From contig JAIVJE010000300.1 in assembly GCA_020200195.1 (NCBI GenBank), forward strand, positions 1 through 11,849: a DNA stretch of 11,849 nucleotides. Direction: 5' to 3'. The first letter of the stretch is position 1. Each line of letters starts with the position of its first letter. The translations under genes and the position numbers were made by a program. The DNA is from Acidobacteriota bacterium. GTDB taxonomy: Bacteria; Acidobacteriota; Vicinamibacteria; Vicinamibacterales; 2-12-FULL-66-21. This document shows positions 6,370 to 11,849 of the stretch, piece by piece. The notes below the pieces were generated by a model, which was given only the letters and a program-made list of their open reading frames with translations, searched no databases and was not told the DNA's origin.

Positions 6370-6550
6370 TTTGATGTGGCGTCGAAGGCTGAAGGCCTGA
6401 GCCTTCAACCTCCGACAAACCTGGCCGCGGGCGCTTTCCGCCCGGGAGCGAGGGTGGCGAGCCGGCGTGCTTGGCTGACGAGGGCAACTGTCAGCCGACC
6501 GGCACCGGAGGGCGAAGCGTGCGCGCGGGGCCGTCTGGACCGGCGCGCGT
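6370..6550. other. Hairpin cluster without a gene
   Basis: Four inverted repeats follow one another. TGAAGGC/GCCTTCA (6390-6396, 6401-6407) has outer GTCG/CGAC (6381-6384, 6413-6416). CGGGCG/CGCCCG (6428-6433, 6439-6444) has loop CTTTC. A 14-bp two-part stem spans 6461-6503: GCCGG with CCGGC, a 5-nt bulge CGTGC, then TTGGCTGAC with GTCAGCCGA including one wobble. GCGCGC occurs twice (6521-6526, 6543-6548). The 83-codon plus-strand frame here is Arg/Ala-rich and unconvincing. Candidates are a dispersed repeat element, a structured RNA, or mobile-element debris. Confidence 0.55.
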
Positions 6551-6813
6551 CTGGTTCCTTATTTACTTGTTCCCGACTTCGTGACAGGACCTCAAAAGCA
6601 ATTCGTATACCGAACTGACACGCTGGGAAGCGGTTCGGAGTATGGGTGCGTAAGTGCGGAGGATACGTGATTTAGTGGCGGATCGGCCTACCGCAAATGG
6701 CTGAGGTCGTTTTCGGCGGTCGCCTAGAGACCATACAAAGGCTCAGTCGGCGTGTCTTGAAACCTTACGGCCTCAGTACCCCAGATTCCGCGGCGGCGCG
6801 GCCCGCGCCATCG
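6551..6813. other. Remaining intergenic sequence with possible structured RNA
   Basis: A slightly AT-richer stretch (6551-6606) leads to a bulged hairpin at 6607-6643: CCGAAC/GTTCGG with ATA/TAT outside, a 5-nt 5' bulge TGACA, and an inner CGCT/AGCG stem closed by a GGGA loop of GNRA type. Next come ATTT...GCGG/CCGC...AAAT (6670-6698), then CTGAGG (6701-6706), which can pair with either CTCAG at 6742-6746 or CCTCAG at 6771-6776. I recognise no known RNA family (not SRP RNA, 6S, tmRNA or RNase P). No coding sequence is seen. Confidence 0.35.
6795..6809 (-). terminator. GC hairpin just after the ABC operon
   Basis: GGCGCG (6795-6800), GCC loop, CGCGCC (6804-6809) form a 6-bp GC stem starting five bases beyond the permease stop codon on the minus strand. 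There is no U-tract afterward, so it may be a transcript 3' stabiliser or a non-canonical terminator. Confidence 0.4.
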
Positions 6814-8010
6814 CTACAGCTCACGCAACGCGGTCACGACTGGCAGGCGCGCCGCACGGATGGCCGGCAGAAGGCCGCCGACGAGACCCATGATCGACGC
6901 GTATATCAGCCCCCGGGTCAGGAGTGCCGGCGTGACGGCAAACGCGAATGCGACCTGACTGAACGATTGCCAGTTCATCGTCGCGGTCTGGTACCCGTCG
7001 AACGCCGCCCACGCCAGCAGCCCCCCGATCGCGCCGCCGACGAGGCTGAGTACCAGCGATTCAACCAGCACCGAGATGACGACTGGGCTTCTGCCGAAGC
7101 CAAGCGCGCGGAGCGTGGCGATCTCACGCGTGCGGCTGGCGACGGCCGAGTACATCGTGTTGACGGCGCCAAACACGGCGCCCAGACCCATCAATGCCGC
7201 GATGGCGAATCCGATCGTGCGGATGATCGACTGCAGTACCCGCGACTGCTGCTCATAGTAGTCAGGCTCGCGGATCACCGTCACATTCAAGCGAGGGTCG
7301 ATTGTCAGGGCGTCCTTCAGCTGTTGAAGGCTATCCGGAGACTCGAGTCGGAGATAGACGGACTGGTATGAGTTCCCGCGTCGATAAGCTGGCTGAAGGA
7401 CCTTCGCGTCGCTCCAGATTTCCGACTCGGCGATGCTGCCACCCGCGTCGAAAATCCCGACGACCTGCCACGAACCCTCACCCCAGCGCGCAGACGTTCC
7501 AACCGAGAGGCCGGCAAACTGCTGTGACGCCGCGCGGCCGACAATGATTTCGTTCGTGCCTGGCTGAAACATACGGCCTTCGACGATTTTGAGTCCCGGC
7601 CGGACCTGCAGGGCGGCGGCCGACACGCCGCGGAGCGGCACGTTCGCATCGGTGCCGCTCCGCTTGAGGGGATGCCCGACGATCACAAAGAGCTCAGGGG
7701 AGGCATGCGGTCCGGTCGGTCCCCGCTCGATCCCGGGCGCTTCGGAGATGAGCTTCACGTCGTCACCGGAGAAGCCGCTCGTCATCTCGGTATCGCTGCC
7801 CGCCCGCAGCACGATCACGGTCTGCGGATCCCCCGTGCCCCGCATGGCGGCGCGAAATCCTTCGGCGATCGACAGGACTGCGGTAAACACGATCACGACG
7901 CCGGCGATGCCAATCACGGCGACCGTTGCGGACCCGAGACGCTGCGGAATGGACCGCAACGTCACGCCTGTCACAGCAATGATTTGAGAAAGCCAGTTCA
8001 TGAGGATCAT
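6814..8010 (-). CDS. ABC transporter permease (MacB/FtsX family), second permease
   Basis: 398 residues. The family plan is clear: an N-terminal cytosolic helix and one membrane helix (about 28-50, SATVAVIGIAGVVIVFTAVL), a large periplasmic domain (about 55-260), then an FtsX domain with three membrane helices to the end (IGFAIAALMGLGAVFGAVNTMYSA, then SVLVESLVLSLVGGAIGGLLAWAAF, then IYASIMGLVGGLLPAIRAARL). The SRTREIATLRALGFGRS cytosolic loop is the coupling segment that contacts the ATPase. The ATG at 8010 overlaps the upstream permease stop as ATGA; an internal ATG at 8001 is possible but has no ribosome site either. It should pair with the other permease into a heterodimeric MacB-like exporter. 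The substrate is unknown. Confidence 0.9.
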   Translation of the reverse strand: MILMNWLSQIIAVTGVTLRSIPQRLGSATVAVIGIAGVVIVFTAVLSIAEGFRAAMRGTGDPQTVIVLRAGSDTEMTSGFSGDDVKLISEAPGIERGPTGPHASPELFVIVGHPLKRSGTDANVPLRGVSAAALQVRPGLKIVEGRMFQPGTNEIIVGRAASQQFAGLSVGTSARWGEGSWQVVGIFDAGGSIAESEIWSDAKVLQPAYRRGNSYQSVYLRLESPDSLQQLKDALTIDPRLNVTVIREPDYYEQQSRVLQSIIRTIGFAIAALMGLGAVFGAVNTMYSAVASRTREIATLRALGFGRSPVVISVLVESLVLSLVGGAIGGLLAWAAFDGYQTATMNWQSFSQVAFAFAVTPALLTRGLIYASIMGLVGGLLPAIRAARLPVVTALREL

Positions 8011-9173
8011 CCAGTTCGACGCAGCGCGTCGACAATCTTCAGCCGGCTTGCCTGAAAGGCGGGCAGAAGCCCCGTGCCGAGGCCGAGCGCCAGCACGAGC
8101 GCGACCCCGGCTATCAAATCGCGGATCGGAAAATAGAACGCCGGCAGCATCCCGTTGGTGGGATCACCCTGCGCGACGATCACCCAGGCGATAAGGAGCC
8201 CGATGCCTCCACCGACAATGGCAATGACGCACGATTCGACAAGCACCAGGGCCAGTATTCGACGGTCCCCGAAGCCGAGCGTCTTCAGCACGCCCAGCTC
8301 GTTCGTGCGTTCCCGGATCGACTGCGCCATGGCGTTGCCCGCCACGAAGAGAATGAAGAACATGACGATAGCCGCGATGGCCATCATGATGGCGCCGATG
8401 TCGCCGATCTGCTTGGCGAAATCAGACACGAACGCCTTCTCGGTGGCCGTCTTGGTCTCTGCGGGAGAGTTCGCGAACATCGCGTCGATGCGTTTCGCGA
8501 GTTGATCGGATGTCGCCGGGTCGGCGACGCGAAAGACGTACCACCCCACCTGACCGTTGAAGTAGCCCGAGTTGCGGAACGTCTCGTTCAAGTATTCCCA
8601 GTGGAAAAAGAACTGCGTCTTGTCCGCCCCCTTCAAGGGCGAATCGTAGATGCCGTCGACGGTGAACTCCCACGGAGTCCCGTCAGGTTTCCGGTAGATC
8701 GGTGATATCAGCGGAATGCGATCGCCGACCTTCCAGTTGAATTTTCTCGCGGTGTCGATCCCGATGATCGCGCCGGTCCGATTGCCGAGCCAGGTCTTCT
8801 TCTGGTCATCGGGCACGACAAACTCGGGATACATCCTGAGCCAGCTCTCGGGATCCACGGCCATGTTGGCAAAGAACCCGGTATTGGGATCCTGGTAGTA
8901 CGCGCCAAACCAGTTCGCATGGGAGATGTCGGTGACGCCTTCCGTGGTCCGGATCCGTTCGGTGTAGCTCTTCGGGAGCAGCTGGATGATCGAGACCTTG
9001 TGGATCATCATCAGCCTGTCGGCGCCCGCGACCTCCACGCCGAGCGAGAACGCCGCCCGGATGGCCATCAGCGCACCGAACAGCACGAACGCGATGAGGA
9101 TCGACAGGGTGGTGAAGATCGTGCGGATCTTCCTGCGCATCAGGTTGCGCCAGACGAGTGGCAAGTACTTCAT
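8007..9173 (-). CDS. ABC transporter permease (MacB/FtsX family), first permease
   Basis: 388 residues. MKYLPLVWRNLMRRKIRTIFTTLSILIAFVLFGALM is the standard N-terminal amphipathic helix plus membrane helix (about 17-40). The periplasmic domain (about 45-265) contains NWFGAYYQDPNTGFFANMAVDPESW and KFNWKVGDRIPL, in the style of MacB extracytoplasmic domains. The FtsX domain holds three further helices, with RTNELGVLKTLGFGDRR as coupling loop and GLGTGLLPAFQASRLKIVDALR at the end. It overlaps the ATPase gene by ATGA upstream and the second permease by ATGA downstream. It differs in sequence from the second permease, so the membrane part is probably a heterodimer. A lipoprotein-extracting LolCE role is possible but not favoured, because a HlyD adaptor is encoded first in the operon. 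Confidence 0.9.
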   Translation of the reverse strand: MKYLPLVWRNLMRRKIRTIFTTLSILIAFVLFGALMAIRAAFSLGVEVAGADRLMMIHKVSIIQLLPKSYTERIRTTEGVTDISHANWFGAYYQDPNTGFFANMAVDPESWLRMYPEFVVPDDQKKTWLGNRTGAIIGIDTARKFNWKVGDRIPLISPIYRKPDGTPWEFTVDGIYDSPLKGADKTQFFFHWEYLNETFRNSGYFNGQVGWYVFRVADPATSDQLAKRIDAMFANSPAETKTATEKAFVSDFAKQIGDIGAIMMAIAAIVMFFILFVAGNAMAQSIRERTNELGVLKTLGFGDRRILALVLVESCVIAIVGGGIGLLIAWVIVAQGDPTNGMLPAFYFPIRDLIAGVALVLALGLGTGLLPAFQASRLKIVDALRRTG

Positions 9174-9856
9174 GCGGCCGCCGCCGTGACGAGGGCGCCT
9201 TTTTCAAGGTGCAGTATGCGCCGCGCACGGGCGGCGGCGTGCGGGTCGTGAGTCACCATCACGATGGTTTTCCCGTGGTCTCGGTTCAGCGTCTGAAGCA
9301 GATCGAGAACCTCGTCTCCGGATTTGCGATCGAGGTCGCCGGTTGGCTCGTCGCACAGCAAGAGCGTGGGATCCGTTACGATGGCGCGGGCGATGCCGAC
9401 TCGCTGCTCCTGACCGCCCGACAACTGGCGGGGGTAGTGCTTCGCGCGGTCGCCGAGGCCGACCACCGACAGCGCCGTCTGCACGCGCCGCGTGCGCTCA
9501 GACGACGAGAGCTTGGTCAGGAGGAGCGGCAGTTCGACGTTCCGCGCCGCGGTGAGCACGGGCAACAGGTTATACAGCTGGAACACGAAGCCGATATGGC
9601 GCGCGCGCCAGGCCGACAGGCGGCCGCCCGACATCTTGTCGATGCGATCGCCGCCCACTTCAATCGCGCCTTCAGATGGCGTATCGAGCCCGCCCATCAG
9701 GTTCAGCAGCGTCGTCTTGCCCGAGCCCGAGGGTCCCATGAGCGCGAGAAAATCGCCCGGCGGGATTTCCAGATTGACGCCTTGAAGCACGTCGATCCGT
9801 TCGTTGCCGCGGAAATACACCTTATGAAGGTCCCGAATCCTGACCAGCGTGTCCAT
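9170..9856 (-). CDS. ABC transporter ATP-binding protein (MacB/LolD type)
   Basis: 228 residues, the usual size for a free-standing LolD/MacB-type ATPase. Visible motifs are Walker A GPSGSGKTT (41-49), Q-loop Gln93 in FVFQLYNLLPVLTA, signature LSGGQEQR (145-152), Walker B LLLCDEPTGDLD (165-176, catalytic Glu170), and switch His203 in MVTHDPH. FQLYNLLPVLTAARNVELPL is characteristic of this subfamily. It powers the two permeases from the cytosolic side by a mechanotransmission cycle, without substrate crossing the membrane through the permeases. The start shares base 9856 with the adaptor stop (TAATG), and the stop overlaps the next start by 4 nt. All catalytic residues are present. Confidence 0.95.
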   Translation of the reverse strand: MDTLVRIRDLHKVYFRGNERIDVLQGVNLEIPPGDFLALMGPSGSGKTTLLNLMGGLDTPSEGAIEVGGDRIDKMSGGRLSAWRARHIGFVFQLYNLLPVLTAARNVELPLLLTKLSSSERTRRVQTALSVVGLGDRAKHYPRQLSGGQEQRVGIARAIVTDPTLLLCDEPTGDLDRKSGDEVLDLLQTLNRDHGKTIVMVTHDPHAAARARRILHLEKGALVTAAAA

Positions 9857-11082
9857 TAGCGCTCCTTCACCCGCACGCCGTCGGCCAGCGTGGCAGGTCC
9901 GTCGACCACCACCCGTTCCCCGGCGCTGACTCCCGACACGATTTCCACTCGATCGCCGTCTTCGGCGCCGACCTTGACCGCGCGCCGCTCGACCCGGTCG
10001 TCCTTCACGACAAAAAGGATACTCGCGCCTCCCTCCGTCCGGACCGCGGTCTTCGGCACCACAAGACGGGCACGCGGTGCGTCAGTGGCCGGTGCCGAAG
10101 GATGGTCGTTCAGAAACGACACCTTCACGCCCATGTCGGGCAGGACTCGCGGCTCGAGGGACTCGAAGCCGATCCGGACGCGTACCGTCGCCTTCTGCCG
10201 ATCGGCGGACGGGACCGTCGTAATGACGTGGGCGGGAATACGCCAGTCCGGATACGCGTCGAGCACCGCCTCGACCGGCTGTCCGGGGCGGACGCGATTG
10301 ATGTAGCTCTCGCTGACGTCGACCTCGATCTCGAGCGACGACATGTCGACGATCGTGCCGATGCCTGTCCGCGTGAACCCGCCGCCCGCCGACACCGGTG
10401 AAATCATCTCTCCCGGCTGTGCGTCCTTGGAGATCGCCACGCCGTCGAACGGCGCGCGCACGATCATGTCGTTCAGATCCGTCTGCCGCATATGGACGTG
10501 GCTCTGTGCCACCTCCACCTGCTGCCGCGCGAGCGCGATCCGGGCGCGCAACGATTCCACCTGCGCCTCCGCGGCGTCGAGCTCGGCCTTCCCGATGACG
10601 CCCTCTTTGACGAGATCGGCGCGCCGCTTCAGCGTCAACTCGGCTTCCCGCAGACGCGCTTCATCCTCCGCTGCCACCCGTCGCGACGCCCCCTCCTCGG
10701 CCTGCGCCACCGCGAGCGCGGCCCGCGTCTGCGAATCGTCGAGGCGCGCCAGCACCTGGCCCTTGCGGACCGCCTGCCCCTCCTCGATGAAGACCGCGAG
10801 GACCTTTCCTGTGACCTTCGAGGAAACCGTGGCGCGGCGTCTCGCCGTCACGTATCCGGACGCATTCAGCACGGCTCCGGCGGCCGCGCCGGCGCCCTGC
10901 TGCGCGGTTACTGCCGCGGTCTTGACCATCGCGGCCTGCACGCGCTGGGTCCAGAACCACAGACCGGCCCCCGCCGCCGCGATGAGGACCGCGAGCGTAA
11001 TCCAGACACCGCGCCGCGGGGCACCGCCGCGCGCGTGGTGATCGATACGGAGAGATGCGAGATCGTCCTTCAGATTGGTCAC
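9856..11082 (-). CDS. Periplasmic adaptor (HlyD/MacA-like membrane fusion protein)
   Basis: 408 residues from GTG 11080-11082; no ATG fits and the ribosome site is weak. The order is that of MacA-like adaptors: cytosolic tail (1-26), membrane anchor (about 27-46, VWITLAVLIAAAGAGLWFW), first half of the lipoyl domain (84-118, KVTGKVLAVFIEEGQAVRKGQ), alpha-helical coiled-coil hairpin (about 119-204, including KRRADLVKEGVIGKAELDAAEAQ), second lipoyl half (VRAPFDGVAISKDAQPGEMISP), then beta-barrel and membrane-proximal domains. It would bridge the inner-membrane ABC pump to a TolC-type outer-membrane channel. No such channel gene is in the window. It is the first gene of the four-gene operon. Confidence 0.92.
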   Translation of the reverse strand: MTNLKDDLASLRIDHHARGGAPRRGVWITLAVLIAAAGAGLWFWTQRVQAAMVKTAAVTAQQGAGAAAGAVLNASGYVTARRRATVSSKVTGKVLAVFIEEGQAVRKGQVLARLDDSQTRAALAVAQAEEGASRRVAAEDEARLREAELTLKRRADLVKEGVIGKAELDAAEAQVESLRARIALARQQVEVAQSHVHMRQTDLNDMIVRAPFDGVAISKDAQPGEMISPVSAGGGFTRTGIGTIVDMSSLEIEVDVSESYINRVRPGQPVEAVLDAYPDWRIPAHVITTVPSADRQKATVRVRIGFESLEPRVLPDMGVKVSFLNDHPSAPATDAPRARLVVPKTAVRTEGGASILFVVKDDRVERRAVKVGAEDGDRVEIVSGVSAGERVVVDGPATLADGVRVKER

Positions 11083-11276
11083 ACCACGCTCGGCTGGAAA
11101 GGGATGGCCGGCTCGTCCGGGCTCCGATCAGTATAGTCAGAATCTACGTAAGGCTGGCGCGGGGAGCCACGGCAGATCGGCGAGCGGGGGAAAATCGGCG
11201 GCCAGTCACGCGCTTGACTCACCGCAATGCGCGATGGTACAAACGGCCACTCTTCACACTCAAAGCGGGGAACGGC
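11083..11276. promoter_or_regulatory. Divergent promoter region of the ABC exporter operon and actC
   Basis: Minus strand: TATACT (plus-strand AGTATA, 11130-11135) would start transcription near 11123, about 40 nt before the adaptor GTG; its -35 box is unclear. Plus strand: TTGACT (11214-11219), 18 bases, TACAAA (11238-11243) is a good sigma-70-type promoter, with transcription expected near 11250. GCGGGG (11265-11270) lies ahead of the GTG at 11277. The TTG inside TTGACT is also in frame with actC, so a longer start is formally possible but would use the promoter as coding sequence. Confidence 0.5.
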
Positions 11277-11849
11277 GTGGCCCAGACGGAAGCAGAGCTG
11301 CTCGACAACCCTGTCGCGGGCCGTCCCACGCTCATCCTGCGCTCGCCGGATTTCCACTCAATCACCGAGGCCGTCGCCGAGCCGGTCGAGCGGCGGACGC
11401 CGATCGGCTGGTGGCTCTTCTTCATCCCGTCCCTCGCGCTCCTCGGCCTTCTCGGCGTGGCGGTCTCGTGGCTCTTCTGGGAGGGGATCGGCGTCTGGGG
11501 ACTCAACGTCCCCGTCGGCTGGTCGTGGGACATCACGAACTTCGTGTTCTGGATCGGGATCGGGCACGCCGGGACGCTCATCTCAGCGATCCTCTTCCTC
11601 TTCCGGCAGACATGGCGCACCTCGATCAACCGCGCGGCAGAGGCGATGACCATCTTCGCGGTCATGTGCGCCCTGCTGTTCCCGGGCATCCACGTGGGAC
11701 GCGTCTGGGTCGCCTACTGGATGTTCCCGCTCCCGAATCAGATGGGCATGTGGCCCAACTTCAGGAGCCCTCTTCTGTGGGACGTCTTCGCGGTGAGCGT
11801 GTACGGAACCGTCTCGGTCCTGTTCTGGTACGTCGGCTTGATTCCGGAC
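11277..11849 (+). CDS. actC: Alternative complex III subunit ActC (NrfD/PsrC-like), cut by window end
   Basis: The first 191 residues are visible, from GTG 11277. ActC is an integral membrane subunit of alternative complex III, which oxidises menaquinol and passes electrons to cytochrome c or directly to an oxidase. Diagnostic segments are PDFHSITEAV near the N-terminus, GVWGLNVPVGWSWDITNFVFWIGIGHAGTLISAILFLFRQTWRTSINRAAEAMTIFAV in abbreviated form at about 72-129 (WDITNFVFW and IGIGHAGTLIS are strongly conserved), FPGIHVGRVWVAYW (135-148), and SPLLWDVFAVSVYGT (164-178). Four membrane helices are visible of the eight to ten expected: about 45-68, 88-109, 123-140 and 168-187. actA and actB normally lie upstream of actC; here a divergent ABC operon does. 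Confidence 0.9.
   Translation, partial: MAQTEAELLDNPVAGRPTLILRSPDFHSITEAVAEPVERRTPIGWWLFFIPSLALLGLLGVAVSWLFWEGIGVWGLNVPVGWSWDITNFVFWIGIGHAGTLISAILFLFRQTWRTSINRAAEAMTIFAVMCALLFPGIHVGRVWVAYWMFPLPNQMGMWPNFRSPLLWDVFAVSVYGTVSVLFWYVGLIPD

Noticed and set aside
6428..6444. Intrinsic terminator at the CGGGCG/CGCCCG hairpin
   Set aside because: No T-run on either strand follows it; kept only as part of the hairpin cluster.
6367..6618. 83-codon plus-strand frame in the convergent gap
   Set aside because: It starts inside the heptamer array, runs through several hairpins, has no ribosome site and is Arg/Ala-rich.
6607..6643. Integron attC site
   Set aside because: CCGAAC/GTTCGG resembles the attC end boxes, but each has a mismatch, the element is only 37 nt, and there is no cassette or integrase.
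9158..9859. 233-codon plus-strand frame opposite the ATPase
   Set aside because: It is antisense to complete Walker and signature motifs, with composition typical of a shadow.
10492..11136. 214-codon plus-strand frame opposite the adaptor
   Set aside because: The adaptor's coiled-coil and lipoyl motifs on the other strand explain the open frame.

Overview
The window is high-GC DNA from a Gram-negative-type bacterium. An Acidobacteriota member, most likely Vicinamibacteria-like, fits best. This is inferred from an alternative complex III ActC protein, ClpS/ClpA, a three-component ABC exporter with a periplasmic adaptor, and short repeats scattered between genes (AAGGGA-type purine runs, ACGGAGG-type repeats, AGC-heptamers). 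No 16S rRNA or marker gene is present to confirm it.

Left part, minus strand (1-2078): clpS followed by clpA, the N-degron adaptor and its AAA+ unfoldase. clpA is broken. About 89 codons, covering the Walker A and Walker B motifs of the first ATPase domain, are missing at about 1036, and the reading frame shifts at the join. clpA also runs off the left edge. Middle, plus strand (2170-4421): a secreted metal-dependent amidohydrolase and a metallo-beta-lactamase-fold hydrolase, coupled by an ATGA overlap and closed by a strong inverted repeat whose loop holds the stop codon. Next, 4482-6293: a secreted protein of unknown function with two similar domains, a compact signal peptidase I with a TTG start, and a membrane-anchored NTF2-like protein overlapping it.

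6294-6813 is a 520-base gap between convergent genes without a credible gene. It holds an 11-copy heptamer array and at least seven potential hairpins, two with a 5-nt bulge on the 5' side. It is the least explained part of the window.

Right part, minus strand (6814-11082): a four-gene ABC export operon read as adaptor, ATPase, permease, permease, with every junction overlapping by 1 or 4 nt. Divergent from it, 11277 to the right edge is the start of actC (NrfD-like subunit of alternative complex III), which has its own promoter and no actA/actB upstream.

No tRNA, rRNA, CRISPR array, transposase or phage gene was seen. Apart from the clpA lesion and the 520-base gap, the genes belong to known families.
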